Origin: Rhizobium phaseoli
Lineage (GTDB): Bacteria > Pseudomonadota > Alphaproteobacteria > Rhizobiales > Rhizobiaceae
NCBI RefSeq assembly: GCF_003985125.1
Contig: NZ_ML133575.1
Location: 62,001 to 126,000, forward strand
DNA: 64,000 bases
Direction: 5' to 3'
Shown here: positions 33,440-42,837 of the stretch, one piece after another
How the letters are laid out: each line of letters opens with the position of its first letter
Position numbering within the stretch: the first letter of the stretch is position 1
Notes under the pieces: model-generated
The model's database searches: none
What the model saw: only the letters and a program-made list of their open reading frames with translations
Told to the model about the DNA's origin: nothing
Position numbers and translations under genes: made by a program

Positions 33440-35728
33440 TTACCCTACCGCTGCCAACGACATTTCCGCTTTGAGCGACTGGCCGCGCGAAGCGCCGACA
33501 ACCGCGTCGACATCCAGGATGAGAGCCACGCGGCCGTCGCCTAGGATGGTGGCGGCGGCAATGCCCGGCACGTGTGTGTAGTTGGCTTCCAGGCTCTTGA
33601 TGACCACCTGACGCTGTCCCTGGATGGCATCGACCATCAGGGCGCGCTGGCCGCCGCCTTCGGATTCGACCAGAAGCGCCACACCCTCGACCGGATTGGC
33701 CTGGGTCGCGCGGAAATTCAGGATGCGGCCGACGTCGACCAGCGGGCAGAAAGAGTTGCGGATCGAAATCAGCCGGTGGTTGGAGCCGAAGGAATGGATC
33801 GCAGAGGCTTCCGGCTGCAGCGTTTCGACGATCGCGGTCAGCGGCACGACCAGCGTCTGGCCGGCGACGGTGACCACCATCCCGTCGAGGACGGCGAGCG
33901 TCAGCGGCAGGCTCATGGTGAAGACCGAGCCGTGGCCGGGCTTGGAGGTGATGTTGATGCGGCCGCCGAGCGCCTGGATCGAACGCTTGACGACGTCCAT
34001 GCCGACGCCGCGGCCCGAGATGTCGGAGATCTTGTCGGCGGTCGAGAAGCCCGGCAGGAAGATCAGGTTGTCGATTTCCTCGTCCGACAGGTTGGCGTCG
34101 GCCGGGATGAGGTCATTGTCGATCGCCTTCTGGCGCACCTTCTCGCGGTTGATGCCGGCGCCGTCGTCGGCAAGCTCGATCAGGATGCGGCCCGAACGAT
34201 GCTTGGCGGTGAGGCGGACGGTGCCTTCGGTGTTCTTGCCGGCGGCTGCGCGCTTTTCCGGCGTTTCGATGCCGTGGTCGACGGCATTGCGGATCATGTG
34301 GGTCAGCGGCTCGGCCAGCTTGTCGATGACCGTCTTGTCGACTTCGGTGTTCTCACCTTCGGTGATCAGGCGGATCGACTTGCCGGTCATGTCGGCGATT
34401 TCGCGGACGATACGTGACATGCGCTGAAAGACCGGCTTCACCGGCTGCGCGCGGATCGCCATCACCGAGTCCTGGATCTCGCGGGTGAGCTGCTGCAGCT
34501 CTTCGAGGCCCATGTTGATCGAGGAGGTGCCGGTCGTGTCGTTCTCGATGACGCTCTGCGACAGCATTGCCTGGTTGATGACCAGTTCGCCGACGAGGTT
34601 GATGAGGCGATCGACACGGTCAAGATCGACGCGGATCGTCTGGCCGGCACCGGCGGCATTGTTCTGGGCGGCGGCATTTGCTGCAGCCGCTGCTGCGGCG
34701 GCTGCCGATTCCTTCTTTTCGACGCGGGCGGCGGCTGCGGCCATTTGCGTGACGTTGGATGCGGTTTCGGCGGCGGCAACGGCCGCAGCCGTCTCGGCGG
34801 CGGCAGCGCCGGAAACGTCTTCGGCTGCGCCGGTTTCGTCCAGGATCGACAGGTCGAAGGGAACCGGCACCATCGGCAGTTCCTCATTGGCGCCTGTGTT
34901 GCCTGCCGCTTCGTCGACCGGCTTTATCGTCAGGTCGCAATCCCATTCGGCGAATTCGAAGACGGTGCGGATGGCGTCCTCGCCCTTGTCCGTCTTGATC
35001 GTGACGTTCCAGAAGAAATAGGCGCCTTCCGGATCGAGCTCCTCGAGGCCGGGCAGCTCGTCCATGTTGCAATAGATGGTCATCTCGCCGAGGCGGGAGA
35101 GGTCGCGCAGCAGCAGGGTGGCGTCGTTGCCCTTGGAATAGAGCTCGAAGCGCGGTTTGAACGTGACTTCATAAGCCGGCAGGTCGGAGCCCGCTTCGTC
35201 GCCGCCGAAATCGTCGAAGGAGAAGGGGATCGGCTGGAAACCGCTATCGTCGGTCGGCTTGGGAGTGGGCGCGGCAGCAGCCGGCGCGGGTTTTGCGGCG
35301 GCCTTCGGCGCAGGCGCCTCTGCGGCGGCCGACGGAGACGGCAATTCGCCATTGGCCAGCGCTTCCAACTCCTTGACGAGGCCGCGGCTGCGGCTCTCAT
35401 CGACGCTGCCGCCGTCGCGCGCGGCATTGGTCAGGTCGGCGAGCACGTCGGCCGACTTCAGCATCACCTTCAGGACGTCCTGGGTCGGCTCGAGCTTGTT
35501 GGAACGAACGCAATCGAGAGTGGTCTCGAACACATGGGCGAAGGCAACCAGATCATCAAGGCCGAAGGCGCCGGCGCCCCCCTTGATCGAATGCACGGCA
35601 CGGAACACCGCATTGACGGTTTCCGGATCGCGATCGCCATCGTTCATTTTCAGAAGACCGGATTCCAGCTCGGCGAGCTGTTCCTCGCACTCCTGGAAAA
35701 AGATCTCTTTGATTTCGTTCATATCCAT
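33440..35728 (-). CDS. cheA: CheA, chemotaxis histidine kinase
   Basis: This 762-residue kinase has the full CheA order. P1 HPt with His46 (AVHSIKGGAGAFG); a P2-like region (about 185-275); an Ala-rich linker (about 300-365); P3 dimerisation (VDRLINLVGELVINQAMLSQ); P4 ATPase with N box (MIRNAVDHGIE), G1 (DDGAGI) and G2 (GRGVGMDVV); and P5, CheW-like, to the end. It lies 17 nt after cheY1. In this operon CheA phosphorylates CheY1 and CheY2 and partners with CheS. Confidence 0.97.
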   Translation of the reverse strand: MDMNEIKEIFFQECEEQLAELESGLLKMNDGDRDPETVNAVFRAVHSIKGGAGAFGLDDLVAFAHVFETTLDCVRSNKLEPTQDVLKVMLKSADVLADLTNAARDGGSVDESRSRGLVKELEALANGELPSPSAAAEAPAPKAAAKPAPAAAAPTPKPTDDSGFQPIPFSFDDFGGDEAGSDLPAYEVTFKPRFELYSKGNDATLLLRDLSRLGEMTIYCNMDELPGLEELDPEGAYFFWNVTIKTDKGEDAIRTVFEFAEWDCDLTIKPVDEAAGNTGANEELPMVPVPFDLSILDETGAAEDVSGAAAAETAAAVAAAETASNVTQMAAAAARVEKKESAAAAAAAAANAAAQNNAAGAGQTIRVDLDRVDRLINLVGELVINQAMLSQSVIENDTTGTSSINMGLEELQQLTREIQDSVMAIRAQPVKPVFQRMSRIVREIADMTGKSIRLITEGENTEVDKTVIDKLAEPLTHMIRNAVDHGIETPEKRAAAGKNTEGTVRLTAKHRSGRILIELADDGAGINREKVRQKAIDNDLIPADANLSDEEIDNLIFLPGFSTADKISDISGRGVGMDVVKRSIQALGGRINITSKPGHGSVFTMSLPLTLAVLDGMVVTVAGQTLVVPLTAIVETLQPEASAIHSFGSNHRLISIRNSFCPLVDVGRILNFRATQANPVEGVALLVESEGGGQRALMVDAIQGQRQVVIKSLEANYTHVPGIAAATILGDGRVALILDVDAVVGASRGQSLKAEMSLAAVG

Positions 35729-35745
35729 AGGAGCAAATCCTGGGT

Positions 35746-36111
35746 TTAAGCGGTTACACGCTCAATTGCATCGATCAGCTTGGCCGGGTCGAAAGGCTTG
35801 ACAATCCAGCCGGTGGCGCCGGCCTGGCGGGCGCGGTTCTTCTTTTCCGCGTCGCTCTCGGTCGTCAGGACCAGGATCGGGATCGCCCGATATTTCTCGT
35901 TGCGGCGGACACCTTCGATGAAGCCGAAACCGTCGAGGCGCGGCATGTTGATGTCGGTCACGATGACATCAGGATTGGACTCTTCGAGAACCTCGAGACC
36001 CTCGACGCCGTCTTCCGCCTGGATCGTCTCGAAGCCGGCATTGTTCAGCGTCACGAGCAGCATGTTTCGGATGGTGCGTGAATCATCCACGGTCAGTACT
36101 TTTTTCTTCAT
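35746..36111 (-). CDS. cheY1: CheY1, response regulator (phosphate sink)
   Basis: This 121-residue receiver has the acidic pocket (TVDDSR), phosphoacceptor Asp53 (VTDINMPRLDG), Thr in VLTTESD and Lys in IVKPFDP. With no CheZ in the window, CheY1 is expected to drain phosphate from CheY2-P through CheA, aided by CheS. It overlaps cheS by 4 nt. Confidence 0.94.
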   Translation of the reverse strand: MKKKVLTVDDSRTIRNMLLVTLNNAGFETIQAEDGVEGLEVLEESNPDVIVTDINMPRLDGFGFIEGVRRNEKYRAIPILVLTTESDAEKKNRARQAGATGWIVKPFDPAKLIDAIERVTA

Positions 36112-36404
36112 TGCCGAATCTCCTTGGCAAGCAGGTGGTCAATATTGACGCCAACCAGCTGCATGGTTTTTTGAAATGCGTCGGACACCTGGGAGAAGGT
36201 GAACGGCTGCTTGTCCTGCGCCCAGGTTTTCTCGGCGGACATCAGGACCTGTGCGCAAAGAGCACCGATCCGCTCAACGCCGGATGCGTCGATCGAAAGA
36301 CCGCTGCCCCTCAACGAAAGGAGTTTTTCACGCAAGGCGGAAGCCTCGTTGAGGTCGAGCACCGCTGTCAAATTCAGCGTCTTGCCACTCTTCTTTGCTA
36401 CCAT
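36108..36404 (-). CDS. cheS: CheS, STAS-domain partner of CheA
   Basis: This 98-residue protein has a STAS-like fold (LNLTAVLDLNEASALREKLL; GLSIDASGVERIGALCAQVL). In Sinorhizobium CheS binds CheA and raises its affinity for CheY1, speeding signal decay; the size and gene position match exactly. It lies between icpA (63 nt) and cheY1 (4-nt overlap). Confidence 0.88.
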   Translation of the reverse strand: MVAKKSGKTLNLTAVLDLNEASALREKLLSLRGSGLSIDASGVERIGALCAQVLMSAEKTWAQDKQPFTFSQVSDAFQKTMQLVGVNIDHLLAKEIRQ

Positions 36405-36467
36405 CAGCTTGTCCTTGTCCCCTTGTCCCCGGCCCGAAAAGATGAGCTGAGGCGATAATCCGATAGG

Positions 36468-38102
36468 TTAGTAAACATTCCGCCCACCTCCGACGCTTGC
36501 GAACGACCGGGGAAGGCCAAAATCGTCATTTTCATATTCGCCCTCGACCGCAGCGGCGCGGGCAGCGGCATCGATGGGACGCGACGGCGTCACGCGGACC
36601 GGCGCCGACCGGCCGGCATGGGCATTTTCGCGCGCGATGCGGAATTCGCGAACCGTCCGGCCGAGTTCGACAATGACCGTGTGGAGATCGTCGGCACCAT
36701 CAGCCGAGCGCTGCGCAAAGCCGGCGCTATCGGCCACTTCGACGCCCAGGCCCTTCACCTCGGCGGTGACGCCGTCGAGGCTTGCGGCATGTTCACCGGT
36801 CTTCGTGGCGATGCCTGCAATGGCGGCATTGATGTCGGTGACCTGGCGCACGATGCTGCCGATCGAATCCTGCGTGCGGCCGACCATCTGCACGCCGGCA
36901 TCGACCTGCGCCTTGGTGGTGGTCACCAGCGTCTTGATCTCGCGGGCGGCCTCGGCCGAGCGCTGGGCCAGCGCCCGGACTTCCTGGGCGACCACGGCAA
37001 AACCGCGGCCGGAATCACCGGCACGCGCCGCCTCGATGCCGGCATTCAGCGCCAGAAGATTGGTCTGGAAGGCGATCTCGTCGATCGCGCCGATGATCTG
37101 CCCGATCTTTTCTGCCGACTGCTCGATATCGGCCATGGCGCTGATCGCGCGGCCGACGACCTCGCCGCTTTCCTCGACGGCGGCGCGCGTCGAGGCGGCC
37201 GCCTGTTCGGCGGCGCGGCTGTCAGCGGCGCCGTCACGCACGCTGCCGGCAATGCCGGCAAGGGTAGCGGCGGAAAGCTGCAGCCGGTCGGCCTGGCCGG
37301 ACGCCGTGCCGGCGAATTGCCGCGACAGGTCCGCAAGCGACGCCGTTGCCGCTTCCGCTTTGACGGTGCGCCCGGTGATGTCGGCGAATTCGGCCTGGAG
37401 ACCATCCAAGGCGCCGTTCAGCGCAGCGGCGATCCCGGCATAGGCGCCGTCGACGTCGACAGGAGCGCGCCGCGTCAGATCGCGGGCGGACAGGCCTTCA
37501 ATGACATCGCCGAAGATCCTGACGATCTCGGCCTCATGATCGGCGCGCTGATCGGCAAGCGCGCGGTTCTGGGCGGCGCGCAGCGCATTGAAGCGGAGCG
37601 ACACGGCGATTTCCACATCGACCATGACAATGCGGATAATCGCCGTCATCAACTCGGAGATTTCGCGGGTGCGGCGCTTGGCCGACGGCAGCAGCGGCCG
37701 GCCGGCGATCTCCCCGGCGAGGCCGGAAAGGACGTGCTCCAGCATGACGCCGTGACCGGCCACGTGCCAGCGCGGGTCGAGACCCATCTTGTTTTCGGTA
37801 TCGGAGAGAACCTTGACACGCTCGGCATAGAGGCTGTCGAAGCGGGCATCTGTCAGCACGTCCCAATGCGAGGACTGAAGATCATGCAGGCGTTCGACCT
37901 GGCGCTCGCTCTCGAAATTGCGCGAGGCATCGGGGAATGACTGGAAGCGGTGGAAAAGGTCACGCAGCCCGGCCTTCAGATGCGCTTCGAGGGCCGGCCG
38001 GTTGCGGCGCACCAGTTCGCACTGGTCGGCATCGAGACCGGCAAAGCGCAGGCGGTCGCGCAAGCTGCCTGCCTGCGCTCCACGAGCCTGATCTGATGGC
38101 AT
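36468..38102 (-). CDS. icpA: IcpA, cytoplasmic chemoreceptor with globin-like sensor domain
   Basis: This 544-residue protein has no membrane segment. Residues about 15-170 resemble a protoglobin sensor and the C-terminal half is a methyl-accepting signalling domain with the hairpin DEIAFQTNLLALNAGIEAAR and FAVVAQEVRALAQRSAEAAR. It is first in the che operon, as icpA is in Sinorhizobium. In the segment that aligns with the haem proximal ligand (HVRIGL of other globin sensors) I read ENKMGL, so the His appears to be Glu103. ATG 38102, after GAGG, was chosen over GTG 38132. Confidence 0.9.
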   Translation of the reverse strand: MPSDQARGAQAGSLRDRLRFAGLDADQCELVRRNRPALEAHLKAGLRDLFHRFQSFPDASRNFESERQVERLHDLQSSHWDVLTDARFDSLYAERVKVLSDTENKMGLDPRWHVAGHGVMLEHVLSGLAGEIAGRPLLPSAKRRTREISELMTAIIRIVMVDVEIAVSLRFNALRAAQNRALADQRADHEAEIVRIFGDVIEGLSARDLTRRAPVDVDGAYAGIAAALNGALDGLQAEFADITGRTVKAEAATASLADLSRQFAGTASGQADRLQLSAATLAGIAGSVRDGAADSRAAEQAAASTRAAVEESGEVVGRAISAMADIEQSAEKIGQIIGAIDEIAFQTNLLALNAGIEAARAGDSGRGFAVVAQEVRALAQRSAEAAREIKTLVTTTKAQVDAGVQMVGRTQDSIGSIVRQVTDINAAIAGIATKTGEHAASLDGVTAEVKGLGVEVADSAGFAQRSADGADDLHTVIVELGRTVREFRIARENAHAGRSAPVRVTPSRPIDAAARAAAVEGEYENDDFGLPRSFASVGGGRNVY

Positions 38103-38533
38103 GTCCTGCCTCAACGCCTGTCCCCGACCCACTGTCCAGGCGGATGCCTGGTTAAAAACTTTCGCAGCATCCGCTGAACGCCAAGCGTGGAGACGGTCCT
38201 CTCCACCGGCAACAACCGGCGGATCGAGCCCCCTGATCAGCTATGTTTCGGAGCTGTCTGAAGAGATGGATACCGGATCAACCGGTACGGCGGGACGGCG
38301 TCATGCCTGGTGGGAACGAGTGCATCTTCCCATTCCGACGTGTAAACCAATGTTTATGGTTAATTCCTTGCCTGAAGGTTAATAAGCCATTCCACCGTGC
38401 CTGCTTTTGAAGCAATTCAGGCCTGTTGGCATGAAATACTGCTGCGCAGTTGCACGTCTGCTACAAGGCACACGCAAGCTCCGTGTTATAGGCCAGTCGA
38501 CAACCAAGACATGACGTCGACAAGGACAGAGCA
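38103..38533. other. Intergenic region upstream of icpA
   Basis: About 430 bp that should hold the che operon promoter. An inverted repeat TACCGG-N5-CCGGTA lies at 38271-38287, and two GGTTAA half sites at about 38357 and 38378. No full CtrA-type box, flagellin element or RNA gene was found. Confidence 0.4.
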
Positions 38534-38647
38534 ATGATTGTTCTCGGATTGGGTTCCTGCTTGATCGCAATGGGCGTGCTCGCAGCTATCGCCCGGCTCG
38601 ATTTTCTCGCGGCAAACCGCGACATCCGCATGCTTCGGGTGTTCTAA
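38534..38647 (+). CDS. Small predicted membrane protein, 37 residues
   Basis: ATG 38534, 7 nt after AAGGA, opens a 37-codon frame that ends in TAA. The first 23 residues (MIVLGLGSCLIAMGVLAAIA) form one hydrophobic helix, followed by a basic/aromatic tail RLDFLAANRDIRMLRVF. It lies between icpA and the glycosyltransferase at 38726. A good ribosome binding site and membrane-helix composition argue it is real, but I recognise no family. Confidence 0.55.
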   Translation: MIVLGLGSCLIAMGVLAAIARLDFLAANRDIRMLRVF

Positions 38648-38725
38648 GTCCCTTCCCCGTTGGCAGTCCGGCGCCTTTGGTGTAATCGCACTCGCGCCTT
38701 TCATGTCAGCGGAACACTCAAGTTC

Positions 38726-40147
38726 ATGTCCCCCAGATCTGGTCTTCTCATCGTTCTCGGCTTCACGCTCTGGCGCGTCGTCACGCTCTATTTCGATGCG
38801 ACGGACCTTTTCGTCGACGAGGCGCAGTACTGGTTCTGGTCGCAGAATCTCGATCTCGGCTATTACTCCAAGCCGCCGATGATCGCCTGGGTGATCCGGA
38901 CGATGACCGAGTTTTCCGGCTCAAATGCCATCTACTGGATCAGGCTCTGCGGACCGCTGATCCACATGGCGGCAGCACTGGTGTTGATGAAGGTTGCCAA
39001 ACGTTTCGTCGGGCCGGAGATCGAGGGCTGGACGGGCGCCACCTATATCACCCTGCCAGGGGTGGCGCTTTCCTCGGTGTTCTTCTCGACCGACGTCATC
39101 CTGCTGTTCTTCATCGCCATTGCCCTGCTTGCCTATTTCGGCCTGACCCAGCGGCGCTCGGTCGGGCTGGCGCTCCTCATGGGCCTCGGGGTCGGCCTCG
39201 CCTTCCTGACGAAATATGCCGTGCTGTTCGTCGTTCCGGGCGGCGCACTCGCGCTCCTTCTCATTCCGGCGGCGCGCATCGCCATCCGGGATTTCGTCAT
39301 CGCCGTCGCGGTCGCGGCGGTCGTTGCCCTGCCGAACCTCTGGTGGAACCTCAGGCACGACAATACGACGGTGCGCCATACGCAGGACATCGCCCATTGG
39401 AGCGACCTCGGCATCAATCTCCGCCGCGGGCTTGAATTCTTCGCCGCACAATTCGGCGTCGTCGGGCCGATCATCTTCTTCGCGATCCTCTGGGCGGTCT
39501 ACCGCATGATCAAGGGCCGGAGCGACGACCGTGAGAAGATGCTGGTCTGGCTGTCGATGCCGGTGGTGGCGCTTATCACCCTGCAGGCGACGGTCGCCAA
39601 GGCCTATGCCAACTGGGCCGTGACCGCCTATGTGGCGGGGACGATCCTCGCTGTCTGGCTGCTCTATCGGCTGTGGCCGAAAGGCCTCAGGTTGTCGCTC
39701 ACCATCAACGGCGTCGCAAGCCTGCTGTTTCCGCTGGCGACGATCTTTCCGCAGCAGGTGCTGCTGCCGAACGGCGACGAATTGATGAAGCGCTATCTCG
39801 GCCGCGCCGACGTCAGCCGCGAGGCCGCGGCGCTCGCCGATCAGGCCGGCACCAACATCATCGTCACCAACAACCGCGACATGGTCGCCGATCTTTTCTA
39901 TACGCTGCGCGACGCCTCCTACCGGATCTATGCGCGGGCGCCGGCAGGCCTTCCGGAGAGCTATTACGAGCAGGAATTCGCCCTGCCCGCCGAGACGACC
40001 GGCAAGGTGCTTTTCCTCACGGACGGCCCCCTCGCCTGCGCGACCGAGACGCCCGAGATGCTGAAGAACTGGCAGCCGGCCGCGGGCTACTACAAGAGCA
40101 AGACGCTCTACATCTACAAAGTCTCGGCCAGCTGCCTGGCGCCCTAA
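38726..40147 (+). CDS. ArnT/PMT-like membrane glycosyltransferase (GT-C)
   Basis: This 473-residue protein has about ten membrane helices. The N-terminal acidic motif DLFVDEAQYWFWSQ is the catalytic Asp/Glu of the dolichyl/undecaprenyl-phosphate-sugar transferase family, and LGYYSKPPMIAWV follows as in ArnT. These enzymes move sugars from polyprenyl carriers to lipid A, proteins or polysaccharide in the periplasm. The substrate is not evident. ATG 38726 (MSPRSGLL) was chosen because it starts the first helix; the ribosome binding site is weak. Confidence 0.85.
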   Translation: MSPRSGLLIVLGFTLWRVVTLYFDATDLFVDEAQYWFWSQNLDLGYYSKPPMIAWVIRTMTEFSGSNAIYWIRLCGPLIHMAAALVLMKVAKRFVGPEIEGWTGATYITLPGVALSSVFFSTDVILLFFIAIALLAYFGLTQRRSVGLALLMGLGVGLAFLTKYAVLFVVPGGALALLLIPAARIAIRDFVIAVAVAAVVALPNLWWNLRHDNTTVRHTQDIAHWSDLGINLRRGLEFFAAQFGVVGPIIFFAILWAVYRMIKGRSDDREKMLVWLSMPVVALITLQATVAKAYANWAVTAYVAGTILAVWLLYRLWPKGLRLSLTINGVASLLFPLATIFPQQVLLPNGDELMKRYLGRADVSREAAALADQAGTNIIVTNNRDMVADLFYTLRDASYRIYARAPAGLPESYYEQEFALPAETTGKVLFLTDGPLACATETPEMLKNWQPAAGYYKSKTLYIYKVSASCLAP

Positions 40148-40156
40148 GTCCGGGTT

Positions 40157-40417
40157 TTAACCCGGCCGATCGGGCAGGCAGAGGCCGGTGCCCGCGCCTT
40201 CGATTTCGACAAACCTGACGCCGCCCTGTTCGAAGGCGAGGCGCAATTGCGCCTCCGTGGCCCGGTGGATGTCGTGGTGGCGTCCCTCGTAATCGCGGAT
40301 GGTGCTGCGCGACACTGCGGCCCTGTCGGCCAGGTCGGCCTGAGTCCAGTCGAGCAGGCCGCGCGCGGCGCGGCAGAGAGCGGGCGTGAGAATTGTCGCC
40401 CTTGCGCCTTGACCCAT
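40157..40417 (-). CDS. Small XRE-type helix-turn-helix protein
   Basis: This 86-residue protein has an XRE/Cro-type helix-turn-helix (ALCRAARGLLDWTQADLADR, AAVSRSTIRDYEGRHHDIHR) and a short C-terminal strand region. It is divergent from the antiporter at 40495, and the 77 bp between them hold the palindrome TGGTC-N6-GACCA, so it may repress itself and the antiporter. Confidence 0.75.
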   Translation of the reverse strand: MGQGARATILTPALCRAARGLLDWTQADLADRAAVSRSTIRDYEGRHHDIHRATEAQLRLAFEQGGVRFVEIEGAGTGLCLPDRPG

Positions 40418-40436
40418 GATTCCAAGTCACCCATAT

Positions 40437-40452
40437 TGGTCGATATAGACCA
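40437..40452. promoter_or_regulatory. Operator-like palindrome between HTH gene and antiporter
   Basis: TGGTC (40437-40441) and GACCA (40448-40452) flank GATATA, within an AT-rich stretch ending ATATATGTCATAAT. It lies 20 nt before the HTH start and 42 nt before the antiporter start, a good place for a repressor site. Confidence 0.45.
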
Positions 40453-40494
40453 TATATGTCATAATAAGCAGGATTTCCAGATCGGGAGACGGTA

Positions 40495-42318
40495 ATGCCA
40501 CACGACACGCCCTTGATCTCGACAATCGTCGGCGGCCTCGTGCTGGCTTTCATCTTCGGCGCGCTTGCCCATCGGCTGCGCATGCCGCCGCTCATCGGCT
40601 ATCTCATCGCCGGCGTACTGGTTGGGCCGCATACGCCGGGTTACGTGGCTGATCAGAGCCTGGCCCCGGAGCTTGCCGAAATCGGCGTTATCCTGCTGAT
40701 GTTCGGGGTCGGACTGCATTTCTCGCTAAAAGACCTGATGTCGGTGCGGGGCATCGCGCTGCCGGGCGCGATCGCGCAGATCGCCTTCGCGACGCTGCTC
40801 GGCTGGGGGCTTGGCGCCCTCATGGGGTGGCCGACCGGCGGCAGCCTGGTGTTCGGCCTGGCGCTTTCGGTCGCCTCCACCGTCGTGCTGCTGAAGGCGC
40901 TGCAGGAGCGGCGCCTCGTCGAGACGGAGCGCGGCCGCATCGCCGTCGGCTGGCTGATCGTCGAAGACCTCGCCATGGTGCTGGCCCTGGTGCTGATCCC
41001 GGCGGCGGCCGGCATCGGCGGCGAAGGTCACGCTCCCGCCGAGCCGCTCTCGGCCGGACTGAACCGCCTGTTCGACCTCGATCTCGGCATCGGCGGCATG
41101 ATCGCCACGACACTGGTGAAGGTGGCGCTGTTCGTGGCGCTGATGCTGGTCTTCGGCCGCAAGCTCATTCCCTGGACGATGCATCGCATCGCCCATACCG
41201 GCTCACGCGAGCTCTTCCGGCTTGGCGTGCTCGCCATCGCACTCGGCGTCGCCTTCGGCGCGGCCAAGCTCTTCGGCGTGTCGCTGGCGCTCGGCGCCTT
41301 CTTTGCCGGCATGGTGCTGGCCGAAAGCGAGCTCAGCCATCGCGCCGCCCAGGAAAGCCTGCCGCTGCGCGATGCCTTCGCCGTGCTCTTCTTCGTCTCG
41401 GTCGGCATGCTGTTCGATCCGAAGATCCTGATCGACAGGCCGCTGCCGATCCTCGCCACTATCTTCATCATCGTCATCGGCAAATCCGTCGCCGCCCTGC
41501 TGATCGTGCTCGCCTTCAAGAAGCCGCTCGCCACGGCGCTGACGATTTCGGCGAGCCTCGGCCAGATCGGCGAATTCTCCTTCATCCTCGCCGCCCTTGG
41601 CGTCGACCTCGGGCTGTTGCCGGAGGAAGGCCGCGACCTGATCCTGGCCGGCGCCATCATCTCGATCATCCTCAACCCGCTGCTGTTCTTCCTGTGCGAC
41701 CGCCTGCGCCCGTTGCTCGAGGGCACAAGGCGTGAGGAGAGCACGGCCGAGCCCGCTGTTGCGCCCGCCGAGGAAACGGCGCCGTCTGAGGATGACGAGG
41801 TGCATCCGAGCGGCCTCCACGGCCATGCCATTGTCGTCGGTTACGGGCGGGTCGGCAAAATCGTCGGGCAGAACCTGAAATCGGCGGGCACGCCCTTCCT
41901 CGTCATCGAGGATTCCGACAAGCGCGTCGGCGAGCTGAAAGCGCAGGGCATCGAAGCCTTCCTGGGCAATGCGGCGGCGACGGAGACGCTCAATCTTGCC
42001 AATCTGCCGGCGGCGCGCAGCATTGCGATCGCCATCCCGAACGCCTTCGAGGCCTGCCGCATCGCCGAGCAAGCGCGCAGCGCCAATCCATCCATTCTCA
42101 TCGTCGCCCGCGCCCATTCCGACGCCGAAGTCGAGGCGCTGAAGCAATATGGCGCCGACACCGTCATCATGGGCGAACGCGAAATCGCGCTGGGTATGGT
42201 TGACCGGCTCGCTCAAGTGCATCATGAGAGTGTGGCCTATGAAGACAGTGCCTATGAAGACAGTCATGGGCCTGATACAATTATCGCGACGGACCACCCT
42301 CCGCCGGAAAGAGAATGA
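40495..42318 (+). CDS. CPA2-family cation/proton antiporter (YbaL/KefB-like)
   Basis: This 607-residue protein has 12 or so membrane helices (about 1-390) with family motifs LPPLIGYLIAGVLVGP-like and LGAFFAGMVLAES, and a cytoplasmic RCK/TrkA-N domain (about 440-560: HAIVVGYGRVGKIVGQNLKS) that binds NAD or nucleotide. Its C-terminus contains a short repeat, YEDSAYEDS. Such proteins exchange K+ or Na+ for protons. GGGAG precedes the ATG. Confidence 0.9.
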   Translation: MPHDTPLISTIVGGLVLAFIFGALAHRLRMPPLIGYLIAGVLVGPHTPGYVADQSLAPELAEIGVILLMFGVGLHFSLKDLMSVRGIALPGAIAQIAFATLLGWGLGALMGWPTGGSLVFGLALSVASTVVLLKALQERRLVETERGRIAVGWLIVEDLAMVLALVLIPAAAGIGGEGHAPAEPLSAGLNRLFDLDLGIGGMIATTLVKVALFVALMLVFGRKLIPWTMHRIAHTGSRELFRLGVLAIALGVAFGAAKLFGVSLALGAFFAGMVLAESELSHRAAQESLPLRDAFAVLFFVSVGMLFDPKILIDRPLPILATIFIIVIGKSVAALLIVLAFKKPLATALTISASLGQIGEFSFILAALGVDLGLLPEEGRDLILAGAIISIILNPLLFFLCDRLRPLLEGTRREESTAEPAVAPAEETAPSEDDEVHPSGLHGHAIVVGYGRVGKIVGQNLKSAGTPFLVIEDSDKRVGELKAQGIEAFLGNAAATETLNLANLPAARSIAIAIPNAFEACRIAEQARSANPSILIVARAHSDAEVEALKQYGADTVIMGEREIALGMVDRLAQVHHESVAYEDSAYEDSHGPDTIIATDHPPPERE

Positions 42319-42372
42319 AAGATTGGCGTGCTTTTGAGCCGATACGGGAGTGACATCGCCGGGACGGAGGAG

Positions 42373-42753
42373 ATGGAGCTGGACCAGCGCCGTCTGACGA
42401 GCCGTATCGCTGCTTCCCTGCTCTTCGCCGTACTTGCCTATATCGGCTTGCTTTTCGGCGGCAATCTCGTCATCGCGCCGACCACCGCCGTCAACACGCT
42501 TTCCTCGTCCGGCCGCGATCCGCAGCCGCCGCAACTGAGCGCGCGAGAGGCCGTGCGCGGGGTGCTTGCCGCCGAGCGCAAGCTTGCGCCGAAACAGGCC
42601 GCCTACGATGCCGGGTCGCCTGCCCTTGCCGCCGCCCCGACGGTCGATTTCGCGGGCTGGAACAGCGCCTCCCCTCTCCCGGCATTCGAAGCTCCGCTTC
42701 GTGCTTCAGTTTTCAGAGCCCATCAGCCGCGCGCACCGCCGGCCGCTGCCTGA
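42373..42753 (+). CDS. Small membrane-anchored protein of unknown function
   Basis: This 126-residue protein has one N-terminal membrane segment (about 9-35, ASLLFAVLAYIGLLFGGNLV) and a Pro/Ala-rich exported part with no recognised domain. The ATG follows GGAGGAG closely; GTG 42328 is a possible earlier start. It lies between the antiporter and secDF. Confidence 0.5.
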   Translation: MELDQRRLTSRIAASLLFAVLAYIGLLFGGNLVIAPTTAVNTLSSSGRDPQPPQLSAREAVRGVLAAERKLAPKQAAYDAGSPALAAAPTVDFAGWNSASPLPAFEAPLRASVFRAHQPRAPPAAA

Positions 42754-42837
42754 CATTGCGCCAAGCGGCGCTTCCGACAATTGACGACATGCCGCCAGCG
42801 CCCGAGCGCCGGCTTTGGATTATCTAAGGAATACAAC

